This document shows, in pieces, positions 26,776-38,431 of a DNA stretch of 64,000 bases. Position numbers and translations under genes: made by a program. This DNA is from Micrococcales bacterium. Its GTDB lineage: Bacteria > Actinomycetota > Actinomycetes > Actinomycetales > Dermatophilaceae. Position 1 is the stretch's first letter; every line of letters starts with the position of its first letter. Location of the stretch: the NCBI GenBank assembly GCA_021287075.1, contig JAJTBD010000004.1:62001-126000 (forward strand), in the 5' to 3' direction. A model generated the notes under the pieces. It did no database searches and was not told the DNA's origin. It was given only the letters and a program-made list of their open reading frames with translations.

Positions 26776-27929
26776 TCAGGTGGTGAGGCTCTCGCGGACC
26801 ACCGCCACCAGGAAGGCGACGCCGTCGGCGAGGACGTCGTCGTTGAACTCGTAGTCGCTGCTGTGCAGCGGGGTGCCGCCCCGGCCGGGCTCGGTGCCGG
26901 TGCCGGTGCCGAGGAAGGCAAAGCACGCCGGGAGGTGGCGCGCGAAGACCCGAAGTCCTCGCTCGGCATGATGGGCGCGCAGTCGTCGACGACGCGCTCT
27001 GCCCCGAGGACGGCCCGGCCCGCGCGCACCGCGAGGGCCGCGCACCCGGGCTCGTTGACGGTGGGGGCGAACTCGTGGGTGTAGGTGACCGTGGCGGTCG
27101 CGGAGTGCGCGAAGGCGATCCCCTCGGCGAGCTCCCTGATGCGACGCTCCAGGAGCTCCTGGGTCTCGTCATCGAAGCTGCGGGTGTCCCCGGTGATCCG
27201 CACCTGAGTGGGGATGGCATTGCGGGCGCCGTCGGTGTGGATCTCGGTGCAGGACAGCACTGCCGGCGACACCGGGTCGACCGAGCGGCCCACCACGCTC
27301 TGCAACGCGAGGATGATCTCGGCGGCCACGACGAGCGGGTCCACGACCGCCTGTGGTCGGGCCGCGTGGCCACCGCGTCCCGTCACCTCGATGGTGAAGT
27401 TGTCCTCGCTGGCCATGATCGGCCCCGGTCGGGTGTGGATCTCGCCGGCGGGGATGCCGGGCAGGTTGTGCAGGCCATAGAGCTGGTCCATCGGGAACCG
27501 CTCGAGCAGGCCGTCGTCGAGCATCGCCTGGGCACCTCTGCCCGGCTCCTCGGCCGGCTGGAAGACCACCCGCACCGTCCCGTCGAAGCCGCCCTCCTCG
27601 GCCAGCGCTGCCGCAGCGCCGAGGACCATCGTCATGTGCCCGTCGTGCCCGCAGGCGTGCATCACCCCGGCCGACCGGGATGCCCCGGCACGGTCGGCCT
27701 CCTGGATGGGCAGCGCGTCCATGTCGGCTCGCAGCCCCACCGAGCGCGGCGACGCCCCACGGGTGAGGGTGCCGACCACGCCGGTCCCGCCGACCCCGGT
27801 GGCCACCTCGTAGCCGAGGTCGCGCAGGGCGGCGGCGATGTAGTCAGCGGTGCCGTGCTCGGCAAAGGCCACCTCTGGGTGCTCGTGCAGATGCCGTCGC
27901 CACGTCCTCAGGCGCACATCGTCGGTCAT
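26776..27929 (-). pseudogene. M20 family amidohydrolase with a frameshift
   Basis: A zinc-dependent amidohydrolase (IAA-amino-acid/N-acyl-amino-acid type). Residues 1-325 are intact in one frame, with MHACGHDGHMTMV zinc ligands, RGGHAARPQ and IMPSEDFG. One base is then missing near 26950, and the protein continues in another frame from FARHLPACFAFLG to DGVAFLVAVVRESLTT. With the base restored the length is about 384 residues, normal for the family. The break removes the final histidine/phenylalanine region needed for activity. The ATG overlaps the next gene's stop (27926-27929). An assembly error cannot be excluded. Confidence 0.8.
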
Positions 27930-28560
27930 CGCGTCTCCTCCGGTCCTGACTGGTTGGCAAGTGCGACAACGGCATTCGCGAGGACATCGATCCCGTCCCC
28001 GCATGCCTCGGGCGTCGAATACTCGCGCGGCGTATGGCTGATGCCGCCGTGCTCCCCGCGCACGAAGACCATCGCGGTCGGGCAGATCGCCGAGAGCTCC
28101 TGGGCGTCGTGGCCGGCGCCGCTCATCGTCCGCACATAGCCCAGCCCCAGCCCCTCGGCCGTGCGGGCCAGCAGGTCCTGCACGCCGGCGTCGAAGGGGA
28201 CCATGTCGGTCTTGGCCATCCGCTCCCACTCCACGCTCACCCCGTGGGCGGCGGCAAGGTCGGCGGCGTATGCCGCGAGGTCGGCCTCCGCGCGCGTCAT
28301 CGCCTCGTCGTCGGGGTTGCGCAGGTCGACGGTGATCACGGCCTGGTGGGGGATGACATTGGTCTGGCCCGCGCCGATGTCAAAGCTGCGGCCTCGAGCA
28401 TCCACTCGACACACCTGCGGCGGCCCTCGGCGTCGGCATCGGTCAACGCCAGCCGACACACGCCATCGAGCCCGGTGGCCTCATCGTGATAGGCGCCGAT
28501 CTGCTTGAGCTCCATCAGCGTCGACCACAGGCGGTCACGGTCGACCCGCAGCCCGCTCAT
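27926..28560 (-). pseudogene. Zn-dependent N-carbamoyl-amino-acid hydrolase remnant, middle deleted
   Basis: The first about 58 residues (LRVDRDRLWSTLMELKQIG onwards) and the last about 160 residues (FDIGAGQTNVIPHQAVITVD to the C-terminus, including TMSGAGHDAQELS and EHGGISHTPRE) belong to the AllC/hydantoinase-carbamoylase M20 family of about 410 residues. Roughly 190 central residues with most metal ligands are missing, and the two parts meet near 28385 in different frames. This is a true deletion, not a base-calling slip. It sits between the PLP lyase and the M20 gene with ATGA overlaps at both ends. Confidence 0.8.
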
Positions 28561-29600
28561 GCCCGTGCCCCCGCATCGTCCGCGCGGCCCTCCGTGCTGA
28601 GCAAGACGACGACGGCCTCGGCGGGCAGCCCCAGGGGAGCCCGCCGCGCCGGGTCGGCCAGCACGGCCCGCACCCCGGCGAGGGTCGCGGCACCGCACGC
28701 CCCGGACGAGACCCCGAGCCGTGCCAGGTCCTCCGACGCGGTCAGCGCAGCCGCGTCGGTCACGGCGACGGCGGCATCGCAGCCTCCCGCCAGGACCGGC
28801 CATGCCAGCGAGGAGACGGTGCCGCAGTTGAGCCCGGCCATGACGGTGTCCTCGGTGGGCACACTCAGCGGGGCCCCGGCAGTCAGGCTCTCGAGCACGC
28901 ACGCAGCCGTGTCGGGCTCGACGACCAGGACGCTCGGGGCCCCGGAGCCGGAGCGCCGATAGTGCGCCACGACCGCCTGGGCGAGGGAGCCGACCCCCGC
29001 CGGCACGGCGACCAGATCGGGTGCCCCGCCGAGCTCCTCATCGATCTCGGCGAGCAGGGTGTCATAGCCGTCCACGATCCAGCCGGGGACCTCCTCGTAG
29101 CCCTCCCAGGCCGTGTCCTGGACGAGCGCCCGTGAGGCGTCCGCGGCGGCATACCTCGCGGCGGCACGCACGGTCTCGTCGTAGTCGCCGTCCACCCAGA
29201 CGACCCCGGCACCCTCGTCGGCGATGCGCTCGGCAGCCGCGGGGAGCATCACCTGGGGGACGAAGACCGTTGCCCCCGTGTGGAAGTGGCGGGCCATGCG
29301 GGCGACCGCGCGGCCGTGGTTGCCGTCGGTCGCGGTGACGAGATGGGCCCCGGGCAGCCGGTCGAGCACATGCCGGCAGGCCCACGAGGCGCCGAGCACC
29401 TTGAAGGCCGAGAGCCCCAGACGGGCCGACTCGTCCTTGACCGTCACCCGGCCGACACCGAGCTCGGCGGCCAGGTCGGGCAGGTCCACGAGCGGCGTCG
29501 GCGCATAGCCGGGCAGGGTGGCATGGAAGGCGCGCACCGAGGGACCGCCGTCGGGGGCGGTCCACTCGCGCGCCTCGGGGCGGGAGTACCAGGTCGTCAT
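28557..29600 (-). CDS. PLP-dependent lyase, diaminopropionate ammonia-lyase-like
   Basis: A 347-residue fold-type II PLP enzyme. The Schiff-base lysine is in GLSAFKVLGASWA (about 66), the phosphate-binding and asparagine region is TATDGNHGRAVARMA, and PAGVGSLAQAVVAHY follows. Order and length match DpaL (2,3-diaminopropionate ammonia-lyase) or related threonine dehydratase-like enzymes. It heads the operon with two damaged M20-type hydrolases, which suggests a pathway for a carbamoylated or acylated amino acid that is being lost. It is divergent from LysR. Confidence 0.8.
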   Translation of the reverse strand: MTTWYSRPEAREWTAPDGGPSVRAFHATLPGYAPTPLVDLPDLAAELGVGRVTVKDESARLGLSAFKVLGASWACRHVLDRLPGAHLVTATDGNHGRAVARMARHFHTGATVFVPQVMLPAAAERIADEGAGVVWVDGDYDETVRAAARYAAADASRALVQDTAWEGYEEVPGWIVDGYDTLLAEIDEELGGAPDLVAVPAGVGSLAQAVVAHYRRSGSGAPSVLVVEPDTAACVLESLTAGAPLSVPTEDTVMAGLNCGTVSSLAWPVLAGGCDAAVAVTDAAALTASEDLARLGVSSGACGAATLAGVRAVLADPARRAPLGLPAEAVVVLLSTEGRADDAGARA

Positions 29601-29688
29601 GCCAGCAGTTTCCAGCGACTCAAAGCAACACGTCCAGCGCATAGACTTGCGCCTGACCATGAAGCACAGCTGACGAATGGAAGCCACC

Positions 29689-30567
29689 ATGCTCGACGTG
29701 CGTCGCCTGCGTCTGCTGGTGGAGCTCTCCCGCCGCGGGACGATCGCGGCGGTGGCCGAGGCCCTCTCCTTCAGCCCGTCGGCGGTCTCGCAGCAGCTCG
29801 GGGTCCTCGAGCGCGAGGCAGGCACGGTCCTGCTGGAGCCCGTCGGCCGGCGGGTGCGCCTGACACCCCAGGGCGAGCTGCTCGTCGCCCATGCCGAGGA
29901 GGTGCTGGCCGGGCTGGAGCGGGCCGAGACGAGCCTGGCCGCCTCGCGCGGCGAGGTGACCGGGCGGGTGCGCCTCGCGGCATTCCAGAGCGCGGTTTTG
30001 GCCCTCGTCCCCGAAGCGCTCACCCGGCTCGCCGAGCAGCACCCGACGCTGCGCGTGGAGGTGACCGAGCGCGAGCCCGAGCAGTCCCTGCCGGATCTCG
30101 CGGCCGGGGACTTCGACCTCGTGCTGGGCGAGGAGTATCCGGGCCACCCTCGTCCGCGCCTGCGGGGCCTCGACCGCGAGGACCTGCTCACCGACCAGCT
30201 CCACCTCGCCGTCCCGGCCGCGTGGGGTGTCCGGGCCCTCGGACGCCTGCGCGACCGACCCTTTGCCGTGGAGCCCGAGGGCACCACCTCGCGCGAGTGG
30301 GCCTTGGGCGTATGCCGCACGGCCGGCCTGGAGCCCGACGTCCGCCACGTCTCGACCGACCTCCAGATCCATCTCCGCCTGGTCGAGACCGGCCTAGCGG
30401 CGGCGTTCGTCCCGGATCTCGCCGGCGCCCGCGGACGGCCGGGCGTCCGGCTGATCGCGCTGCCCGGCCGACCGGTCCGCACGGTCTTCACCGCGGTCCG
30501 GGTCGGGGCACGCGCCAGACCGGCCATCGGCGCGGTCATCGACGCCCTGCGGCCCGCCGGGGGCTGA
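29689..30567 (+). CDS. LysR family transcriptional regulator
   Basis: A 292-residue LysR regulator. The N-terminal winged helix (LRLLVELSRRGTIAAVAEAL then SPSAVSQQLGVLERE) is followed by a substrate-binding domain. The ATG at 29689 has GGAAG 5 bases upstream; an ATG 12 bases earlier is less well placed. It is divergent from the PLP-lyase operon across an 88-base spacer and probably controls it. A GTATGCCGC motif at 30309 is read as Val-Cys-Arg, using the rare GTA codon. Confidence 0.88.
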   Translation: MLDVRRLRLLVELSRRGTIAAVAEALSFSPSAVSQQLGVLEREAGTVLLEPVGRRVRLTPQGELLVAHAEEVLAGLERAETSLAASRGEVTGRVRLAAFQSAVLALVPEALTRLAEQHPTLRVEVTEREPEQSLPDLAAGDFDLVLGEEYPGHPRPRLRGLDREDLLTDQLHLAVPAAWGVRALGRLRDRPFAVEPEGTTSREWALGVCRTAGLEPDVRHVSTDLQIHLRLVETGLAAAFVPDLAGARGRPGVRLIALPGRPVRTVFTAVRVGARARPAIGAVIDALRPAGG

Positions 30568-30623
30568 CCGGCCCTGTTGGCCGGTCTTGCCGGACGCTAG
30601 GGAGACCGCGGGGGCGACCCGCC

Positions 30624-30629
30624 TAGTCT
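30624..30629 (+). promoter_or_regulatory. Probable -10 box of a leaderless transcript (DUF4921 gene)
   Basis: TAGTCT ends 6 bases before the GTG at 30636, the same geometry as the lipase promoter. No Shine-Dalgarno sequence is present. Confidence 0.6.
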
Positions 30630-30635
30630 GGTGGG

Positions 30636-31922
30636 GTGGAAGACGTCGTCCAGGCCGATCTCGCGCCCCTCGTCCGGCTTGCCGACGGCACCGTCAAGCA
30701 GGTCAACCCGTTCTCCGGCACCCAGGTCTGGACCGTCCCCGGCCGCGCCGACCGGCCGATCGCCCAGCCGGTGGCCGACCCGCAGCCGCTGCGCGCCGAG
30801 GACCATGGGCGCTGGTGCGCCTTCTGCGAGCGGCGCTATCTCGAGACCACGCCCGAGCGCTCCCGCGTCGTGCGCGTCGGCGAGCACTGGGACACCGTGG
30901 CCGGCCTGACGGCCGACCGGGTCTTCGACAGCGTGGCCGACTTCCGGCTCATCCCCAATCTCTTCGAGATCGTCACCTACAACTACTGGGTCGACAACCA
31001 CGGCTATCGGCCGACGGACGCGGCGCGGGCCAGGCTCGCGGCATACCGCTCCAGTCGCGCCGGGCGTGAGCACCTGCTCAGGCTCAAGGCGATCAAACTC
31101 GCGGCAACCGGCCTGTCCGACAAGGAGATCGCCGCGATCCCGGAGTCGGAGCGCCTCGACCGGTCGATCTCCTTCTTCGCCGGATCGCATGACGTGGTCG
31201 TCGCCCGCCGGCACTTCGTCGACGGGGCGCCGGACACGAGCGGGCTGGCCTCGGCGGGCACCCTGACACCCGACGAGCACGAGCAGTATCTGCGCCTGAT
31301 GGTCGCCTCGATGCGGGGGCTCTATGAGGCGAACCCGCACGCGGCCTACGTCCAGGCCTTCCAGAACTGGCTGCGCCCCGCGGGTGCGTCCTTCGACCAC
31401 CTGCACAAGCAGCTCGTCGCGATCGACGAGCTCGGCCAGGGGATGGTGCAGCAGCTCTCTCGTCTCGACGCCGACCCGGGGCTCTTTCAGCGGTGGGGTC
31501 CGGGGTATGCCGCGGAGGAGGGCCTGGTGATCGCGCGGACCCCCAGCGCGGTCGCGTATGCCGGTGTGGGACACCGCTTCCCGAGTGTGGAGGTGTGGTG
31601 CACCGGCTTCGGCCGACCGTGGGAGCTGGGGGCCACGCAGCTGCGGGACCTCTCGGATCTGGTGCACGCCATGCATGCCGCGACCGGCCCCGACGTGCCG
31701 TGCAACGAGGAGTGGCACCACCAGCCGCCGGGCGTCTCACAGCCGATCCCCACGCGGGCCGTCATCAAGTGGCGGGTCTCGACGCCGGCCGGCTTCGAGG
31801 GCGGCACCAAGATCTATGTCAACACGATCGACCCGTGGACGATCCGCGAGCGCACCGTGCGCCGGCTGCGCGAGCTCCAGCGCGAGGGCCGGGTCGCGCC
31901 CGGGGTGAGCATCGCCCGCTGA
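30636..31922 (+). CDS. DUF4921 family protein (GalT/HIT-like)
   Basis: A 428-residue protein of the DUF4921 family, related to galactose-1-phosphate uridylyltransferase. A zinc-type CxxC (RWCAFCERRY) is at about 61-64. An LFEIVTYNYWVDNHGYRP block follows, and near residue 254 the HIT-like SFDHLHKQLVAI. The natural reaction is unknown, but the fold implies nucleotidyl transfer or phosphorolysis on a sugar or nucleotide. It starts with GTG on a leaderless promoter and ends just before the DisA_N gene's stop on the opposite strand, with a GTATGCCGC motif between. Confidence 0.8.
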   Translation: MEDVVQADLAPLVRLADGTVKQVNPFSGTQVWTVPGRADRPIAQPVADPQPLRAEDHGRWCAFCERRYLETTPERSRVVRVGEHWDTVAGLTADRVFDSVADFRLIPNLFEIVTYNYWVDNHGYRPTDAARARLAAYRSSRAGREHLLRLKAIKLAATGLSDKEIAAIPESERLDRSISFFAGSHDVVVARRHFVDGAPDTSGLASAGTLTPDEHEQYLRLMVASMRGLYEANPHAAYVQAFQNWLRPAGASFDHLHKQLVAIDELGQGMVQQLSRLDADPGLFQRWGPGYAAEEGLVIARTPSAVAYAGVGHRFPSVEVWCTGFGRPWELGATQLRDLSDLVHAMHAATGPDVPCNEEWHHQPPGVSQPIPTRAVIKWRVSTPAGFEGGTKIYVNTIDPWTIRERTVRRLRELQREGRVAPGVSIAR

Positions 31923-31960
31923 CCGCCGCTCCGCGGCATACCCCGCCCTCGTGCCGCTCG

Positions 31961-33739
31961 TCAGGCGTCGGCGGGCTCGATGAAATAGCTGTCGTCCATC
32001 GCGGGGTGGGGGCGGATCGGGACGACCTGCATGCGCACGCGCTCCTCGGTCCAGCGGCGCTGCTCGACCTGCTCGCGGGCCTCGTTGACCAGGTCGCACT
32101 GGTCCTGGCTGAAGTAGAACTCGAGGCGTCCGGCGACGGCGTCGAGCCGGGCGAACTTCTCGTAGTCCTCCTCGTCCTCGGCCGCGTTGACCAGCCGGTT
32201 GACGGCCTTGTCGATCGTGCCGCGGCGCACCCGGCGCATCAGCTTGGGCAGCAGGTCGATGCGGCCGTCCTCGCTGACGATGATGACCATCGACCCCTTG
32301 CCCGCGCCCGCGAGATAGCGGATGGCGGAGTTGTATCGGGCACCGCGGGAGCCGTCGCCGGTGCCGGTGGCGGCGCCGTCGAGGATCACGCCGACGGCGT
32401 GGCACAGCCCCTCGGGCGAGACGAGCGCCGCCCCGTCGATGGCCGTCAGCGCCGTGAAGGCCTTGGGGCTCAGGCGGGTCGGCTCGATCGCGTGGGCCTG
32501 GGGGGCGAGCCGCTCGGCCTCGTCGTCGGCGTCGGGGTGGACGACGAGCATGGTGCCGTGGGACTGGCGGGCGCAGGCCTGGGCCATGTCCCAGAGCACC
32601 TGGGCGTCGGCGGGCGAGGCCTTGGGGAAGACCCGCTTGACCGTGTCGGAGAAGGTCTCGGGGTCCATCAGCTCCTGGAAGAGCGCGGGCTGGCCGTGGT
32701 CGACGCGCAGATAGGGCGTCTCGCCGTGCCACAGCTCCCACGCGCCGTTGCCGACGACCTTGGCGACGAAGCACTCCTCGGTGGCCGGCACGTAGGTCTC
32801 GTCGATGTATCCGAGGCCATAGACCTCGCGGCCGTCACAGAGCAGGTGCAGACCGGGCCCGCTCATCTCCAGCACCTTGCGGAAGAGCCGGGTGACGCCG
32901 ATGGCGGTGGGGTGGTCGAAGGAGACCTCGACCGACACGGACGGGTGCTCGCGCCGGGCGAGCACGACCGAGCCGGTGCTGGCCCGGCCCTCATAGGTCT
33001 GGGCCGACACCGCGTCGAGCGCGTCGCGGGCGCCCTGGGCGAACTCCTGGCCGGTGCGCTGGACGACGCCGTTGACGAACTCGTCGGCAGCCGAGCGCAG
33101 GATCGCGCCCGCGTCGATGCCGAGCATCGAGCTGGGCTTGCGCCGGTCGAGCTCGCGGGAGGCGGCCCGCAGCACGTCGTTGACGACGGCCTGCGGGAAG
33201 GAGTCGTCGACCGGCAGCCCGCCGACAGCGGTGCTGGAGAGCATGGCGCGGGACTCCCACGTCTCGGTGGCGACCGCGAGGACGGGGAAGACCCGATAGG
33301 TCCCGACGACCACGCTGATGCCCACGCAGACCGTGCGGTCCTCGAAGCGGGCCGCCTCGGTGAGGGCGTCCGCCACGACCTGACGGCGGCAGCCCTCGAG
33401 CAGGGCCGCGAGATAGTGCTCGCGCGGCTCCTCCTCGTCGGGGGCAAGCGCCTGGTCCTCGTGCTGGGCGAAGAGCTCCTCGGCCCGCTCCATCGCGCCC
33501 TCGAGCGGCGACATCTCGAACTGCCGTCGCGAGGGCTCGATGCGGATGGGCTCCTCGCCCGGCTCCAGCGGGAAGCCGATGATGAACCCGCGCGGGTCGA
33601 GCTCGAGGCCCGCCCGGTCGAGTGCCTCGTCGGCGAGCCGCTCCATCGACCATCGCAGGTCACCCAGACCGCGCCACACCACGTCGTCACTCGTTTCGCT
33701 CGTTGCCGTGCCGTCCGTCACGGCAGCACATCTTCGCAT
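31961..33739 (-). CDS. Large protein with a C-terminal DisA_N (diadenylate cyclase-like) domain
   Basis: About 592 residues. The last 180 carry a DAC-like core: AIDGAALVSPEGLCHAVGVI (the DGA motif) and SRGARYNSAIRYL in the place of the RHR motif, here reading RYN. The first 400 residues have no domain I recognise; one segment resembles a sensor (GLHLLCDGREVYGLGYI). Members of this class may make c-di-AMP or another nucleotide, but the altered motif leaves activity open. The start is uncertain: ATG 33739, ATG 33754 or a GTG further in. Its promoter shares an interval with the padR gene. Confidence 0.7.
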   Translation of the reverse strand: MRRCAAVTDGTATSETSDDVVWRGLGDLRWSMERLADEALDRAGLELDPRGFIIGFPLEPGEEPIRIEPSRRQFEMSPLEGAMERAEELFAQHEDQALAPDEEEPREHYLAALLEGCRRQVVADALTEAARFEDRTVCVGISVVVGTYRVFPVLAVATETWESRAMLSSTAVGGLPVDDSFPQAVVNDVLRAASRELDRRKPSSMLGIDAGAILRSAADEFVNGVVQRTGQEFAQGARDALDAVSAQTYEGRASTGSVVLARREHPSVSVEVSFDHPTAIGVTRLFRKVLEMSGPGLHLLCDGREVYGLGYIDETYVPATEECFVAKVVGNGAWELWHGETPYLRVDHGQPALFQELMDPETFSDTVKRVFPKASPADAQVLWDMAQACARQSHGTMLVVHPDADDEAERLAPQAHAIEPTRLSPKAFTALTAIDGAALVSPEGLCHAVGVILDGAATGTGDGSRGARYNSAIRYLAGAGKGSMVIIVSEDGRIDLLPKLMRRVRRGTIDKAVNRLVNAAEDEEDYEKFARLDAVAGRLEFYFSQDQCDLVNEAREQVEQRRWTEERVRMQVVPIRPHPAMDDSYFIEPADA

Positions 33740-33782
33740 GTCACGGACGCCCATAGGCCCTTGCGGCCAGACCGGACTCATA

Positions 33783-33796
33783 TGCAACTGGTTGCA
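33783..33796. promoter_or_regulatory. Palindrome in the padR promoter, likely PadR operator
   Basis: TGCAACTGGTTGCA is a perfect 14-base palindrome. A further GTTGC half-site is at 33806. It lies 19 bases upstream of the TAGCGT -10 box (33815-33820), which ends 7 bases before the padR ATG. Autorepression by PadR is the simplest reading; it may also affect the divergent DisA_N gene. Confidence 0.6.
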
Positions 33797-33827
33797 CTGC
33801 ATCGAGTTGCCTAGTAGCGTCCGCCCC

Positions 33828-36580
<2,753 letters not shown>

Positions 36581-36613
36581 GCCAATATCCCTCTGTCCCA
36601 AGGAGATCCAGCC

Positions 36614-37030
36614 ATGAGCATCGCCCAGCAGTTCGAGGACGCCGTCAAGGCGCGTGACATCGACGCCGCCATGACGCTCTTTGCCGACGACGTCGTCTTC
36701 CTCTCCCCCGCCGCCCACACGCCGTATGCCGGCGCCGACAAGGTGCGCGGCATCCTTACCGTCCTGCTCGAGACCGTCTTCAGCGACTTCCGCTATGTGT
36801 CCAAGGCGACCGGCCGCGGCCGCTGGGACGACGAGTCGCCCGAGTGCGACATCGAGATCCTCAACTTCTTGACCACGGTCGGCGGCAGGCAGGCCGACGG
36901 CGCCGACTGGTTCTATGTCCGCGACGGCAAGATCGTCGCCTTCAAGGTCATGGTCCGTCCGCTCTCGGCCCTTGGCGCGCTCGCCGAGGCGATGGGCGCC
37001 CAGGTCGCGAGCGGCACGCTCGCCCTCTGA
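36614..37030 (+). CDS. SnoaL-like/NTF2-fold protein
   Basis: A 138-residue alpha+beta barrel protein of the nuclear-transport-factor-2/SnoaL type. It begins IAQQFEDAVKARDIDAAMTLFADDVVFLSP and has DWFYVRDGKIVAFKVMVRPL near the end, both typical. AAGGAG 8 bases upstream supports the ATG. It follows the dienoyl-CoA reductase by 33 bases and is probably in its operon. It may act on the same substrate as an isomerase or hydratase, which is inference. Confidence 0.8.
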   Translation: MSIAQQFEDAVKARDIDAAMTLFADDVVFLSPAAHTPYAGADKVRGILTVLLETVFSDFRYVSKATGRGRWDDESPECDIEILNFLTTVGGRQADGADWFYVRDGKIVAFKVMVRPLSALGALAEAMGAQVASGTLAL

Positions 37031-37043
37031 CGGCTCGCGGGCG

Positions 37044-37099
37044 CTTTGGCCCAGTTGGGCACGATCGCCCCGGGGCGGTTGTGCCCAACTGGGCCAAAG
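37044..37099. terminator. Long inverted repeat between convergent genes
   Basis: Perfect 19-base arms (CTTTGGCCCAGTTGGGCAC and its complement) with an 18-base spacer that itself pairs (CGCCCC/GGGGCG). The arm contains an inner palindrome, TTGGCCCAGTTGGGC-like. It lies between the SnoaL-like gene and an uncharacterised reverse-strand gene. It is similar in position to the 27-10-27 hairpins but differs in sizes and ends. Confidence 0.75.
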
Positions 37100-37111
37100 G
37101 GCAGCGGTGGG

Positions 37112-38431
37112 TCAGCGCAGGCCCAGCCGGGTCGCCAGCACCTCTGAGGTATGCCGCGTGGGCGGCTGAAAGACCCACGTCACCTCGGCGCCCAGCCGGG
37201 GGTCGGCCAGCGCGCCCTCGACGCGGGCCGGCACGTCGGCGCCGAGCACCTCGCTGAGTCGCTGGGCGGGGATCGCCCGGCCCGCCACGAGGTGGCGCAG
37301 CCGGGCCAGGACGCGGGCGAGACGGTCGCGCTCGGTGGTGCGGCTGAGCGCGAGCACGGGCACCCGCCCACCGGCGACGACCCGCTCGAGCCGGTCGAGC
37401 AGGTCATCGTCCTCCGGCCCCTGCGGGGCGAAGGCGGTGACCGGGTTGACGAGGAAGAGCACCCGCACGGGGGCGTCCTCACCGTCGAGCTGGCCACCGA
37501 GGACGTCCAGCTCACGCGCGACGTCGTCACGTGTGTGCACGCTCGCCACGACCGACGCGACACCCTCGGGGCCGAGGGCGTGCAGGAAGCCCGCGGCCGC
37601 ACCCCGGCCACCGGCGTCGACGACCGTGACCTGGAGCCCGCCGGGCGGCAGCAGCGCGAGCAGGCGGGCGAGCAGTGACTCCACGACGGCGGGGGCATTG
37701 GTGACCAGGCCGCCGCGGTCCCGCAGATCGAGGGTGAGCGGCACGAGCGGGGCGTCTGGCACCGGCAGCTCGTGCCGCGTCGCGCCGTCGCCGTCCTCGG
37801 CGGTCAGCGCGACCAGCCCGACGCGGGCCCCACCCACGCCGAGGGTGAGGGGGCCGGTCCCGCGCACGATCGGCACGGGGGCGTCGTCCTCGGCGAGCGG
37901 GTCGATGCCGGCCAGCTGCCCCGGCACGACCGACGTCGCCGCCTCAGCGAGCGAGGCGGGCAGCGCGCTCCGGGCCTCCACGGCCCGCTCCCGCGCCGAC
38001 CGGCGCAGCCAGGACGTCAGGGCCTCCCGCTCCGCCAGCAGGTCCGCGACGGCCGCGGCGAGGGCAGGCGGCGCGCCGCGACGTCCGACGAGCAGCTGCC
38101 TGCGCGTGAGGATCTGGGTTGTCTCCTCCACCGAGGCGAGCCAGCGCTCGACGCGCTCGGAGACGGTGCGGCCGGGGGTGGTGGCCCCGGCCCCGGTGGC
38201 CGGGGGCGGGGAGCCGAAGCGCGCGGCATACGCCTGCTCGAGCCGCTCGGCGGCCTGGCGCACCCGCTCGATGTCGGGGGCCGGGTCGGCCCAGGCGGCC
38301 TCCACCCGGGCGAGCCCGCGCGCGAGGGCTCCGCGCGTGATCACCAGACCGGCACGCCGGCTGGGCGCCTCGGCGGCCAGCCGGGACGCGGCGCGGGCGA
38401 GCGTGCCGGCACCGGCCGCCGGCTGGGTCAT
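37112..38431 (-). CDS. Uncharacterised protein, distantly FtsK/SpoIIIE-domain-like
   Basis: A 439-residue Ala/Arg/Leu-rich protein with no membrane segment. The N-terminal half is helical and probably coiled. From about 230 it has beta-rich blocks: APLVPLTLDLRDRGGLVTN, LLALLPPGGLQVTVVDAGGRG, VRVLFLVNPVTAF. This layout recalls the degenerate ATP-binding modules of actinobacterial FtsK/SpoIIIE-domain proteins, but there is no Walker A motif. The ATG overlaps the stop of the exported-protein gene upstream. Its end contains a GTATGCCGC motif read as RHT. I do not assign a function. Confidence 0.55.
   Translation of the reverse strand: MTQPAAGAGTLARAASRLAAEAPSRRAGLVITRGALARGLARVEAAWADPAPDIERVRQAAERLEQAYAARFGSPPPATGAGATTPGRTVSERVERWLASVEETTQILTRRQLLVGRRGAPPALAAAVADLLAEREALTSWLRRSARERAVEARSALPASLAEAATSVVPGQLAGIDPLAEDDAPVPIVRGTGPLTLGVGGARVGLVALTAEDGDGATRHELPVPDAPLVPLTLDLRDRGGLVTNAPAVVESLLARLLALLPPGGLQVTVVDAGGRGAAAGFLHALGPEGVASVVASVHTRDDVARELDVLGGQLDGEDAPVRVLFLVNPVTAFAPQGPEDDDLLDRLERVVAGGRVPVLALSRTTERDRLARVLARLRHLVAGRAIPAQRLSEVLGADVPARVEGALADPRLGAEVTWVFQPPTRHTSEVLATRLGLR

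Noticed and set aside
31493-33814. 773-codon forward ORF across the DisA_N gene
   Set aside because: Antisense shadow of the reverse-strand gene with no recognisable domain or ribosome site.
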